A DNA stretch of 64,000 nucleotides, from contig NZ_BOOJ01000036.1 of the NCBI RefSeq assembly GCF_016863175.1, positions 186,001 to 250,000 on the forward strand, in the 5' to 3' direction. The notes under the pieces are model-generated. The model had not been told where the DNA came from. It searched no databases and worked only from the letters and a program-made list of their open reading frames with translations. The position numbers and the translations under genes are program-made. Below, piece by piece: positions 25,200-33,368 of this stretch. Within the stretch, counting starts at the first letter, position 1, and every line of letters begins with the position of its first letter. The DNA comes from Paraplanobispora siamensis (GTDB lineage Bacteria; Actinomycetota; Actinomycetes; Streptosporangiales; Streptosporangiaceae).

Positions 25200-25250
25200 G
25201 CCGGATCCCGCACCCGCCGTACCGGTGTGAGGGGGAGTGCGGGGTCCGGC
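25200..25250 (+). terminator. xylAB terminator hairpin
   Basis: GCCGGATCCCGCAC (25200-25213) pairs with GTGCGGGGTCCGGC (25237-25250) over 14 bp with one wobble. It starts 14 bases after the xylB stop and has no U-tract. Confidence 0.72.
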
Positions 25251-25359
25251 CGTTCCCCCTCGGGCCGGGGTCTCGGGGTGGGATCTCAGGGGTGGGTCAG
25301 GGTCGGGCCAGGGGCCGTTCCCGATGTTCGCGGGGGTGCTCCGGGGACAGTGTGGGGAC

Positions 25360-26007
25360 ATGCTCCGGTTGAAGATGTTCTACCCCCTGATCGCCTGCGT
25401 CGGCATCCTGATGGCGGCCGTCGCGGCGGTGGTGGGGCAGATCGACCCCGACCCCTATCTCGACCCGCTGAACCTGACGATCAGCGAGTACGCCGTGCTG
25501 GACCGCGGCGGCGCGACCGAGTTCGCCATGCTCTCGCTGGGCGTCGCGTCCTTCGCGCTGGTCGCCGGGTTGCGCACGGCGAAGGCGCCGGTGGGGACGG
25601 CGGCGGAGCGGCTGATGCTGGTGTGGAGCGGGGCGCTGGTGCTCATCGCGGTCGTGCCGACCACCGCGCCGGGGCTGGCGCTGGACATGGGCGCGCAGGT
25701 GCACCGTTACGTGTCGGTCCTGGCGTTCGTCGCGATGCCGGTGGCGGGGGCGCTGATGGTGGGGCGCTTCGCCGGGGACGAGCGGTGGCGGGCGGTGGCG
25801 CGGCCGGTGGAGTGGCTGTCGCTGGCCGGCGGGTTCGGGGTGCTGGCGATCACCTATGTGGCGCTGCCCGGGGACCGGGTGCTGATCGGTCTGGTCGAGC
25901 GGGTGCTGCTGGGCGCCGAGGTCGCGCTCGTCGGTCTGCTGGCCGTACGGCTCCTCCAGCTGACCTGGGTCCGCAGCACACGCGCCGCGCAGGTCACTCT
26001 GGGATGA
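25360..26007 (+). CDS. DUF998-family membrane protein
   Basis: A 215-residue protein with six membrane helices: FYPLIACVGILMAAVAAVVG, then FAMLSLGVASFALVAGL, LVWSGALVLIAVVPT, YVSVLAFVAMPVAGALMVG and two more, with a conserved NLTISEYAVLDRGG between the first two. This pattern matches DUF998, a family of unknown function found in many actinobacteria. ATG 25360 is chosen since the first helix begins shortly after; earlier in-frame starts (25237, 25324) fall in or near the xylAB terminator. Start uncertain. Probably transcribed alone. Confidence 0.8.
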   Translation: MLRLKMFYPLIACVGILMAAVAAVVGQIDPDPYLDPLNLTISEYAVLDRGGATEFAMLSLGVASFALVAGLRTAKAPVGTAAERLMLVWSGALVLIAVVPTTAPGLALDMGAQVHRYVSVLAFVAMPVAGALMVGRFAGDERWRAVARPVEWLSLAGGFGVLAITYVALPGDRVLIGLVERVLLGAEVALVGLLAVRLLQLTWVRSTRAAQVTLG

Positions 26008-26085
26008 CTTGTCACCGTACATGACTATTTCCTGACATATCACAAATAGGACAAAGTAACAGGGCAGGTCAGTGCTATTCTCGTC

Positions 26086-26103
26086 GGCGATCTAGCGATC
26101 GCC
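26086..26103. promoter_or_regulatory. dyads in the conservon-1 promoter region
   Basis: GGCGATC-TAGC-GATCGCC is a perfect 7-bp inverted repeat, just after a -10-like TATTCT (26076-26081). A second dyad, CTATTT (26025-26030) with AAATAG (26044-26049), lies in the AT-rich stretch upstream. Confidence 0.5.
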
Positions 26104-26152
26104 CGGAGGGGTCCTCTCCTCTGGCGCTCCCAGACCGAGCCGTCGAGGTGAC

Positions 26153-28411
26153 ATGGCATCGAGCAGGTCCATCCGGTTCAAGGTCTCGGCGCTCCTGGTC
26201 GTCCCCCTCACCTCCCTGGTGGCGCTGTGGGGCTTCGCGGCCACCACGACCGTGGGCGACGCAGTAGGCATGCTCAACGTCAGCGCGCTCCACGACGGCG
26301 TCATCAAACCCGGTGACGCGCTCCTCATCGCCCTGCAGCGCGAGCACCTCATGTCGGCCGAGTATCTGGCCAGCCGCTCGGACGCGGACCGCTCCACGCT
26401 CGTCAGCCAGCGCACGACGACCGACCAGGCCATGGAGAGGCTCCGCGAGGACTCGGCGGACGAGTCCACGCAGTCGGCCCTGACCCCGGAGATGAAGGTC
26501 CTCTTCGACGCGCTGATGACCCGCGTCGGTCAGCTCGACGCGACCCGGGCCAAGATCGACGAAGGCCGCATCGAGATCGCCGACCTCCCCCGGGAGTTCG
26601 CGCCGATGCCCGACGTGTTCCAGCGTCTCGTCTCCATCATGGCGATCGACAACGATCCCGAGACGCAGGCCGTGATCAAGGTCGGCTACGCCAAGGACTT
26701 CCTGACCCGCCAGCGCGCGATCGCCGCCGGGGCCACGGCCCAGGAGCGGCCGCTGTCGCCCCGTGAGCTGCAGCTGTTCAGGGAGTTCTCCACCACCCGC
26801 AACTTCCTGCTGACCCAGGCCATGGCCGACATGCAGGCGGAACTGGGCGACCCCTTCACCGAGGTGGTGGGCTCGCCGGTGTACAGCCGTTTCATCGCCA
26901 TGGAGGAGCGCCTGCTGGCGGGCGAGGCCGTACGGCACGCGGCCTGGCGGAGCGTCGCCGACGACCTGGAGGCCGCCATCCAGGTGAACATCAGCCAGGC
27001 GACCGTGATCCTGACCGACCGGGCGGTGCCCCCGGCCGTCACCATCTTCGTCAGGGCCGGGGCCGCCGGAGCCCTGGGACTGGTGGCGGTGATCGTGTCG
27101 CTGGCCGTCTCCTACCGGGTGGGCCGCGGGCTCACCCGCGAGCTGGCCGGGGTGCGGCAGGCGGCCGTGGAGATGGCCGAGACGCGCCTGCCCCGGATCA
27201 TGGAGCGGCTGCGGCGCGGCCAGGACGTGGACGTGGAGGCGGAGGTGCCCGGCATCGAGCGGCTGGGCAGCACCTCCGAGGTGCACGCCGTGGCCGCCGC
27301 CTTCGACAGCGTCGGACGCCGCGCGGTGGACGCGGCCGTGGAGCAGGCCCGGCTCCGCGAGGGCGTCGCCCACGCCTTCCGCAACCTCGCCCGGCGCAAG
27401 CAGAGCCTGCTGCAACGCCAGCTCAAGCTGCTGGACGGCATGCAGAAGCAGACCGAGGACCCGCAGGCGCTGGAGAACCTGTTCGTCCTCGACCACCTCA
27501 CGACCCGCATGCGCCGCCACGCCGAGGGCCTGGTGATCCTGTCCGGCGGCGCGGTCGGCCGCCGGTGGCGTTCGGCGGTCCCGATGGAGGACGTGCTGCG
27601 CGGCGCGGCCGCTCAGGTCGAGGACTACGCCCGGGTGCGGATCTACCCGATGCCCGACGGCACGCTGGTCGGCGGCGCGGTGGCCGACATGATGCACCTG
27701 TTCGCCGAGATCATCGAGAACGCGACGGTCTTCTCCCCGCCCGGCGCCGAGGTGTCGGTCCGCGGCGAGCGCGTGGGCCGGGGCTTCGCGGTCGAGATCG
27801 AGGACCGGGGCCTGGGCCTGCCGCAGGACAAGCGCGACGCGATCAACGCGCGGCTGGCCAGCCCGCCGGAGTTCGACCCGGCGGAGACCGACCGGCTGGG
27901 CTTCTCGGTGGTCGGCCTGCTGGCCGCCAGGCACGGCGTCAAGGTCATGCTGCGCCCCTCGCCGTACGGCGGGACCGGGGTGGTCATCCTGGTCCCCGAG
28001 CCCCTGCTGGGAGTGCCGGAGCCGGTGCTGACCGGAGCGGGCGAGCCCCACGCCGGGCACTTCGGATCGGGTGCGGCCGCCGAGCCCGTCCGGAGCGTCG
28101 CCCCCGACGACCTGTCCGGGCTGTCCGGGCTGGCCGCGCAGATCCCGGCGGCCCGGGCGCACTCCGAGCTGGACGGGCGCAGGACGCCGCAGCGGCGCAA
28201 CGGCGGGCTGCCCCGCCGGGTGCGCCAGGCGAACCTGGCGCCGAGCCTGCGCCAGGAGCCCGGGCGGGTCCCGGCCGACGAGACCACGGAAACAACCCCG
28301 CAGAAGGCGGAGAGGTCGCCGGAAGAGGCGAGGGCGCTGCTGAGCTCGCTGCAGTCGGGATGGCGGCGTGGGCGGTCGGAAAGCGAAGACACTGGTGGGG
28401 AAGGGGCTTGA
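26153..28411 (+). CDS. cvnA: conservon sensor kinase (CvnA-type, NIT domain)
   Basis: A 752-residue membrane sensor. TM1 at residues 10-30 (FKVSALLVVPLTSLVALWGF), an extracytoplasmic nitrate/nitrite-sensing-like helical domain to about 295, TM2 (about 298-322), a HAMP-like linker, a helical region with LENLFVLDHLTTRMRRHAEG, and a HATPase_c domain with LFAEIIENATVFSPPG (N box) and DRGLGLP. The tail is low-complexity with RRVRQANLAPSLRQ, typical of CvnA proteins. ATG 26153 follows GAGG. It overlaps the roadblock gene. In Streptomyces the homologous membrane-associated heterocomplex relays signals to development. The cognate GTPase is not present on this side. Confidence 0.92.
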   Translation: MASSRSIRFKVSALLVVPLTSLVALWGFAATTTVGDAVGMLNVSALHDGVIKPGDALLIALQREHLMSAEYLASRSDADRSTLVSQRTTTDQAMERLREDSADESTQSALTPEMKVLFDALMTRVGQLDATRAKIDEGRIEIADLPREFAPMPDVFQRLVSIMAIDNDPETQAVIKVGYAKDFLTRQRAIAAGATAQERPLSPRELQLFREFSTTRNFLLTQAMADMQAELGDPFTEVVGSPVYSRFIAMEERLLAGEAVRHAAWRSVADDLEAAIQVNISQATVILTDRAVPPAVTIFVRAGAAGALGLVAVIVSLAVSYRVGRGLTRELAGVRQAAVEMAETRLPRIMERLRRGQDVDVEAEVPGIERLGSTSEVHAVAAAFDSVGRRAVDAAVEQARLREGVAHAFRNLARRKQSLLQRQLKLLDGMQKQTEDPQALENLFVLDHLTTRMRRHAEGLVILSGGAVGRRWRSAVPMEDVLRGAAAQVEDYARVRIYPMPDGTLVGGAVADMMHLFAEIIENATVFSPPGAEVSVRGERVGRGFAVEIEDRGLGLPQDKRDAINARLASPPEFDPAETDRLGFSVVGLLAARHGVKVMLRPSPYGGTGVVILVPEPLLGVPEPVLTGAGEPHAGHFGSGAAAEPVRSVAPDDLSGLSGLAAQIPAARAHSELDGRRTPQRRNGGLPRRVRQANLAPSLRQEPGRVPADETTETTPQKAERSPEEARALLSSLQSGWRRGRSESEDTGGEGA

Positions 28412-28805
28412 CCACGTGCCGGGTGAGCTGTATTGGCTTTTGGATGACTTCGTCACGAGCGTGGCGGACGTCTCGCACGCGCTGATCCTGTCCAACGACG
28501 GGCTGATGATGGCGTCGTCGCGCGGGCTCAGCAAGGAGGACGCCGACCATCTGTCGGCCGTGGCCTCGGGCTTCCAGAGCCTGGCCAAGGGCACGAGCCT
28601 GCAGTTCGGCGGCGGCAACGTACGGCAGACGATGGTGGAGATGGACTCCGCCTTCCTGTTCGTCACCTCGGCCGGTCAGGGTAGCTGCCTCTGCGTCATG
28701 ACGAGCGGGGCCGCCGACGTCGGCCTGATCGCATATGAGATGGCCCGCCTGGTCAGCCGGGTCGGGCAACACCTGGCCACCGGACCGCGGACGGCGGGAC
28801 AATGA
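28395..28805 (+). CDS. cvnB: conservon roadblock/LC7 protein (CvnB-type)
   Basis: A 136-residue roadblock/LC7 domain protein: ELYWLLDDFVTSVADVSHAL, then ILSNDGLMMASSRGL, and GSCLCVMTSGAADVGLIAYE. Such proteins regulate the conservon GTPase. GTG 28395 is chosen because alignment with the other roadblock gene here starts at that point; GTG 28368 or 28416 are alternatives. It overlaps the kinase gene by 17 bases and the DUF742 gene by four. Confidence 0.9.
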   Translation: MGKGLDHVPGELYWLLDDFVTSVADVSHALILSNDGLMMASSRGLSKEDADHLSAVASGFQSLAKGTSLQFGGGNVRQTMVEMDSAFLFVTSAGQGSCLCVMTSGAADVGLIAYEMARLVSRVGQHLATGPRTAGQ

Positions 28806-29173
28806 GCGACGAAATCGAGTGGATAGACGAGGAGGCGGGCCCGGTGGTCCGCCCCTACGCCATGACCGGCGGCCGGACCAGGCCGTCCTCGGCGGCCTTC
28901 GACCTGCTGTCGATGGTGGTGGCCACCGGCGCCACCATCTCGCCCCGGGCGAACCTGGGCTCGCAGCACCGCCGGCTGCTCAGTGTGGTCGGGCGGGCCC
29001 GCCCGATCGTGGAGATCGCCTCCGAGGTCGAGCTGCCGGTCGGCGTGATCAGAGTGCTGCTGGGCGACCTGCTGGACCAGGGCCTGATCCTGGTCAGGCA
29101 GCCGGTGACGGCCGCCTCCTCGCCCGCGCAGAGCCTCCTGCAGGAAGTCATCAACGGCCTGCGCGCCCTGTAG
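28802..29173 (+). CDS. cvnC: conservon DUF742 protein (CvnC-type)
   Basis: A 123-residue DUF742 protein with the hallmark opening of Glu-Glu-Ala-Gly-Pro-Val-Val-Arg-Pro-Tyr-Ala and a winged-helix-like core (ARPIVEIASEVELPVGVIRV, then LLGDLLDQGLILV). The end, EVINGLRAL, is identical in the other DUF742 protein here. It starts at ATGA over the roadblock stop. The expected next gene, the GTPase cvnD, is absent; hairpins and the convergent second conservon follow instead. Confidence 0.92.
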   Translation: MSDEIEWIDEEAGPVVRPYAMTGGRTRPSSAAFDLLSMVVATGATISPRANLGSQHRRLLSVVGRARPIVEIASEVELPVGVIRVLLGDLLDQGLILVRQPVTAASSPAQSLLQEVINGLRAL

Positions 29174-29215
29174 GGCGCGGCGGGCGGCTCCCGTCCGGGG
29201 GGATCGGAAGCCGCC
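29163..29215. terminator. convergent terminators between the conservons
   Basis: GCGCCC-TGTA-GGGCGC (29163-29178) includes the stop codon of the DUF742 gene. A second hairpin pairs GGCGGCT (29183-29189) with AGCCGCC (29209-29215). Together they separate the two tail-to-tail operons. Confidence 0.65.
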
Positions 29216-29236
29216 GCCCGCTCCGTCAGGTGTCCG

Positions 29237-29818
29237 TCAGGAGGAGGACTGGCTCGCCGTCAGCACCTTGAGCGAGTGCTCGACGAGCGTGATCAGCACG
29301 GTCTTGGCCGAGGCGCGGCGCCGTACGTCGCACATCAGCACCGGTACGTCCGGGTCGAGGTCGAGAGCCGAGCGCACGTCCTCGGTGTCGTAACGGTCGG
29401 CGCCGTCGAAGCAGTTGACCGCCACGATGAACGGCGTGCCGCGCTGCTCGAAATAGTCGATCGAGGGGAAGCAGTCGGTCAGCCGCCGGGTGTCGGCCAG
29501 CACGACCGCGCCCAGCGCGCCGTACGACAACTCGTCCCACATGAACCAGAACCGCTCCTGGCCGGGCGTGCCGAACAGGTAGACGACCAGGCCCTCACGG
29601 ATGGTGATGCGGCCGAAGTCCATCGCCACCGTGGTCGTGGTCTTGCCCTCCACGCCCTCGACGTCGTCGATGCCGATGCCGCGGTCGGACAGCACCTCCT
29701 CGGTGCGCAGGGGGCGGATCTCGCTGATCGCACCGACGAGCGTGGTCTTGCCCACACCGAAGCCGCCCGCGATGAGAATCTTGAGCGCGACGGGCTCGTC
29801 AGAGGGCTCGAAGTCCAT
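29237..29818 (-). CDS. cvnD: conservon GTPase (CvnD-type)
   Basis: A 193-residue small GTP/ATP-binding protein. The P-loop is AGGFGVGKTTLVGAISEI near residue 17, the switch region TTTTVAMDFGRI includes the conserved Thr, and LFGTPGQERFWFMWDEL is the G3-like motif. FIVAVNCFDG replaces the usual NKxD with an N-C-F-D variant typical of the conservon GTPases. It is the last gene of the right conservon and overlaps the DUF742 gene by 20 bases. It is the only such GTPase in the window and could also serve the left conservon. Confidence 0.94.
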   Translation of the reverse strand: MDFEPSDEPVALKILIAGGFGVGKTTLVGAISEIRPLRTEEVLSDRGIGIDDVEGVEGKTTTTVAMDFGRITIREGLVVYLFGTPGQERFWFMWDELSYGALGAVVLADTRRLTDCFPSIDYFEQRGTPFIVAVNCFDGADRYDTEDVRSALDLDPDVPVLMCDVRRRASAKTVLITLVEHSLKVLTASQSSS

Positions 29819-30146
29819 TGATCACTTCCTTGAGAATGCGCTCACTCGCCGAGGCGCGTCCGATGGAGATGAGGCCGTGGTCCTGCAGGTCGCCGAGGAG
29901 GACGCGGACCACGCCCAGCGGCAGGTCCAGCTCCGAGGCGACGTCGGCGACCGAGGTCGCGCCGGTGACCAGGGTGAGGATCCGTTCCTGCTCCGGTCCG
30001 GGGACGAAGCCGCCGGACGGCGCGGCCCCGGTCGCGGTGACCAGGGCTACCAGGTCCAGTGCGTCGCCGGAGGACCGGGTCCGGCCTCCGATGAGCGCGT
30101 AAGGCCGGACGACCGGTCCGGCCTCCTCATCCATCCAGCGGGTCAT
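29799..30146 (-). CDS. cvnC: conservon DUF742 protein (CvnC-type)
   Basis: A 115-residue DUF742 protein: MTRWMDEEAGPVVRPYALIG at the start and a winged-helix-like core with TSVADVASELDLPLGVVRVL. It is clearly paralogous to the copy at 28802. It starts at ATGA over the roadblock stop and overlaps the GTPase gene by 20 bases, so the operon is translationally coupled throughout. DUF742 proteins are thought to bind other conservon parts; DNA binding has not been shown here. Confidence 0.93.
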   Translation of the reverse strand: MTRWMDEEAGPVVRPYALIGGRTRSSGDALDLVALVTATGAAPSGGFVPGPEQERILTLVTGATSVADVASELDLPLGVVRVLLGDLQDHGLISIGRASASERILKEVINGLRAL

Positions 30147-30550
30147 GACGAGCCTTGGCGTGGATTGGTCGAGAGGTGCTGCCCGACCCGCTTGACCAGC
30201 ATCGCCATCTCGTAGGCGATGTGGCCGACGTCGGCGTCGGAACTGCTCAGCACGGCCAGGCAGGTTCCCTGCCCGGCGGCCGTGACGAACAGGAAGGCCG
30301 ATTCCATCTCCACGATGGTCTGGCGGACGTCGCCGCCGCCGAAGTGGCGTCCCGCGCCGCGCGCCAGGCTCTGGAAGCCCGCGGCGACGGCGGACAGGTG
30401 CTCGGCGTCCTCGCGGCTGAGGCCTTTGGAGAATCCCATGGCGAGCCCGTCGGTGGACAGGATCACCGCCTGCCGTACCGCGCCCACCCGGCTGGTCAGG
30501 TCGTCGAGGAGCCAGTTGAGTTCGCCGGTGTTGCTCACTTTTCCGGCCAT
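30143..30550 (-). CDS. cvnB: conservon roadblock/LC7 protein (CvnB-type)
   Basis: A 135-residue roadblock/LC7 protein: NTGELNWLLDDLTSRVGAVR, then AVILSTDGLAMGFSKGLSRE and GTCLAVLSSSDADVGHIAYE. ATG 30550 has a strong GGAGGT site six bases upstream. It lies 61 bp after the kinase gene and overlaps the DUF742 gene by four bases. It would act as partner or exchange regulator for the GTPase at the end of this operon. Confidence 0.93.
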   Translation of the reverse strand: MAGKVSNTGELNWLLDDLTSRVGAVRQAVILSTDGLAMGFSKGLSREDAEHLSAVAAGFQSLARGAGRHFGGGDVRQTIVEMESAFLFVTAAGQGTCLAVLSSSDADVGHIAYEMAMLVKRVGQHLSTNPRQGSS

Positions 30551-30611
30551 GTGACCTCCTCTGTAGGACTCATGACCATGATGCCGTTTTCGACGCCCTC
30601 GCTGCGCCCGG

Positions 30612-33119
30612 TCACATGTCCTCCTTTTCGCCTGTCTGATGGGATGCGAAGTCGTTCGGGTGCTCCGCGCGTCCGCGGCGTGTGCCCTCCTGGAAAGCGG
30701 AGAACAGCGCGCGGGCCTGCTCGGGACGGTGGTCGGCCGCCGCCCTTGGCTCCCGTTCCGGTCCGGAGGTCTCCTCCGGCCCCCGCTCCGGCCCGGCGGT
30801 CTGCTCCTCCGGTCCGGCGGTCTTCTCCGGCTCAGCCGCGGGGTCCTGGCGCAGCTGGGGGGCCAGGTTCGCCTGCCGTACGCGGCGGGGCAGGGCACGG
30901 GGGCCGATGCTCTCACCGGCCGGGGGCTCGCCCTGCGCGTCCGGGGTCCCGTTCTGAGCCGTCACCTCGGGCACCACGGTGAGAGCCGGCGCGGCCTGGT
31001 TCTCCGGGGCGTCGTTCCCGGATGCGCCTCCCGGGCGGGGGACCTTCCTCGTACGGCGCGGCAGGCCGGCTCCCGGCGAGGCCGCAGAACCGTTGCCCGC
31101 AGAACCGTTGCCCGCGGAGCCCTGGGCGTGGGCGCCGGCCGGGGCGGCGGAGGGGGCCGGTGCGAGCGCGGCGACCGGGGCCGGCTCCAGCCGGAGCTCC
31201 GCGGGCCGCTCCTCGAGACGCTCGGCGATGATGGACAGCGGCGAGGGGGTCTCGGTGATCACGCTGCGCGGGATGAGCACGATGGCCGTGGTGCCGCCGA
31301 ACGGCGAGGAGCGCAGGACCACCTTGATCCCGTGCCGGGCGGCGAGCTGGCCCACCACGAACAGGCCCAGCCGGTCGCTGTCGGCCAGGTCGAACTCGGG
31401 CGGTTCCGCCAGCCGCGCGTTGATCTCCGCGTAGTCCACGGCGCCCAGGCCCAGGCCCCGGTCCTCGATCTCGACGGCGAACCCGTTGGCCACCACGTCA
31501 CCGCGCACCATCACCATGGTCTGCGGGGGCGAGTAGATCGTGGCGTTCTCGATGAGCTCGGCGATCAGGTGCGTGATGTCGGCGACGGCCCCTCCGTCGA
31601 GCAGGACGTCCGACAGCGGCGCCACGTTGACCCGCTTGTAGTCCTCGACCTCGGCGATCGCGGCCCGCACGACGTCGACCACCGGCACGGGCCTGCTCCA
31701 GGCGCGGCCGGGCGCGGCGCCGGACAGGATGATGAGTCCTTCCGCGTGGCGGCGCATGCGCGTGGTCAGGTGGTCGAGCTGGAACAGGTCGTCGAGGCTG
31801 TCGGGGTCGGTGGCCCGGCGCTGCATGCTGTCCAGCAGCGTGAGCTGGCGGTGGAGCAGGTTCTGCTTGCGGCGGGCCAGGTTGACGAAGACCTGGCTGA
31901 CGCCGCGGCGCAGGTCGGCCTGGCCGACGGCCGCCTCGACCGCGGTGCGCTGCACCGAGCCGAACGCCTGGGCCACGTCGCGGACCTCGGCCGAGCCCTT
32001 CACCTCGATGAGCGGGGCGTCGGTGCTGACATCCACCTCTTCACCGCGCCGCAGCCGCGTCACCAGGCGCGGCAGCCGTACGTCGGCCAGTTCGAGCGCG
32101 GTGGAGCGCAGGCCGGCCAGCTCGTCGGCCAGGCGGCGGCCGAAGCGGACCGAGATCACGATGGACGCGGCCACCGCGATCAGGCCGATGCCCCCGGCCA
32201 CGGCGATCCGGATCACGACCCCGGTGGACAGGGACCCGGACTGCTCGGCCAGGGCGGTCCCGGAGGAGGCGCCGAGCTGGTCGAGGCGGGTCATCAGCGG
32301 GGTCGCGACCTCCTTCCAGCGCTCGGCCTCTGGGGGCAGGCGGTCGCCCTCGCCCGCGATGACGGCCCGCTCCAGGGCGGTGAACCTGTCGAAGGCGGTG
32401 GAGCCGAGGGTCTCGCGGTAGGGCTTGCCGAGCGTGACGTCCAGCGTGGACAGGCCGCGCGTGTGCAGGAAGTCGCGGGCGGCGGCGTACTCGGCGAAGG
32501 CGGCGCGCTCCTCGGCGGTCAGGCGCAGGTCGAGCAGCGCGCCGCTGATCAGCGCGTTCTCCCTGGCCATCATCTCCCGGGCGTGGCCCATCGACTGCAT
32601 CGCCGTGGCCTGCTGGAAGATCGTCAGGTCGGGGATGGCGACGAGCTGGTCGTACAGGAGGAAGACCGCGTCCAGGATCTGGTTGTAGCGCGTCAGCACG
32701 GCCAGCCGGGTGCTCTGCCCGTCGTCGATCCCGGCCCTGACCTCGCTGAGGGCGTCGAGCCGGCTGAGCGTCCACTTCAGGGAGGCGTCGAGCTCCCGGG
32801 TCGCCGGCTCGTATCCGGCGACGGCGTCGCGGAAGCGCTCGACCGCCTGGTCGGTGCGCTCGCGCTGCTCGCCGAAGCCGCTGGTGCGGACCCGCGAGGT
32901 GATCACCACCGACGACTGGGCGCGCTCGGCCTGCAGCTGCGTCCCCAGCTCGGTGGAGGCGACGCCGATCGTGGCGTAGAGCCGGTCGGACCGAAGCAGG
33001 GCCGCGCCCTCGCCGACGGTGAGGTTGAGGACGAAACCCCACAGGGCGCTCAGGGTGAGCAGGGGCAGGAGCAGCAGCAAGAAGATCTTGAACCGAATCG
33101 AGCGGTTTCCAGAGCCCAT
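30612..33119 (-). CDS. cvnA: conservon sensor kinase (CvnA-type, NIT domain)
   Basis: An 835-residue sensor with the same layout as the one at 26153: RSIRFKIFLLLLLPLLTLSA as TM1, a nitrate/nitrite-sensing-like helical domain to about 305, TM2 near 315-335, a HAMP-like linker, LDDLFQLDHLTTRMRRHAEG, and HATPase_c with HLIAELIENATIYSPPQ. The C-terminal 200 residues are Ala/Pro/Glu-rich and contain RRVRQANLAPQLRQ. ATG 33119 gives a better start than TTG 33134. It heads the complete conservon. The two kinases are similar through the catalytic part but diverge in the sensor and tail, suggesting separate signals. Confidence 0.92.
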   Translation of the reverse strand: MGSGNRSIRFKIFLLLLLPLLTLSALWGFVLNLTVGEGAALLRSDRLYATIGVASTELGTQLQAERAQSSVVITSRVRTSGFGEQRERTDQAVERFRDAVAGYEPATRELDASLKWTLSRLDALSEVRAGIDDGQSTRLAVLTRYNQILDAVFLLYDQLVAIPDLTIFQQATAMQSMGHAREMMARENALISGALLDLRLTAEERAAFAEYAAARDFLHTRGLSTLDVTLGKPYRETLGSTAFDRFTALERAVIAGEGDRLPPEAERWKEVATPLMTRLDQLGASSGTALAEQSGSLSTGVVIRIAVAGGIGLIAVAASIVISVRFGRRLADELAGLRSTALELADVRLPRLVTRLRRGEEVDVSTDAPLIEVKGSAEVRDVAQAFGSVQRTAVEAAVGQADLRRGVSQVFVNLARRKQNLLHRQLTLLDSMQRRATDPDSLDDLFQLDHLTTRMRRHAEGLIILSGAAPGRAWSRPVPVVDVVRAAIAEVEDYKRVNVAPLSDVLLDGGAVADITHLIAELIENATIYSPPQTMVMVRGDVVANGFAVEIEDRGLGLGAVDYAEINARLAEPPEFDLADSDRLGLFVVGQLAARHGIKVVLRSSPFGGTTAIVLIPRSVITETPSPLSIIAERLEERPAELRLEPAPVAALAPAPSAAPAGAHAQGSAGNGSAGNGSAASPGAGLPRRTRKVPRPGGASGNDAPENQAAPALTVVPEVTAQNGTPDAQGEPPAGESIGPRALPRRVRQANLAPQLRQDPAAEPEKTAGPEEQTAGPERGPEETSGPEREPRAAADHRPEQARALFSAFQEGTRRGRAEHPNDFASHQTGEKEDM

Positions 33120-33284
33120 GCCCACTCGTCCCAACCTCTGAGTGTGTGGAGGCTTGCGGTGTTAGGGGATGGAATATGCCTCCGGAAGATCGGACAGAGA
33201 CTAGCATTGATGGGCTTCCGGCGCAGTGAAGCCCTCACATCTCCTCCGTTCCGTAATTGAACAGACGACTCACCGTTTTTCCTG

Positions 33285-33297
33285 ACACATCATGTGT
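33285..33297. promoter_or_regulatory. dyad between conservon 2 and acyltransferase
   Basis: ACACAT-C-ATGTGT is a perfect 6-bp inverted repeat in the 249-bp divergent, relatively AT-rich region 33120-33368. That region otherwise shows a -10-like TAGGGT (33354-33359) nine bases before GTG 33369 and a minus-strand TAGTCT near 33205. Confidence 0.5.
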
Positions 33298-33368
33298 TGA
33301 TGAGTTTTCCGGGCTTTCATCCCGTGTTGGCCGGAGGGTAGTGCCGTCATCGTTAGGGTCCGGGGGCT

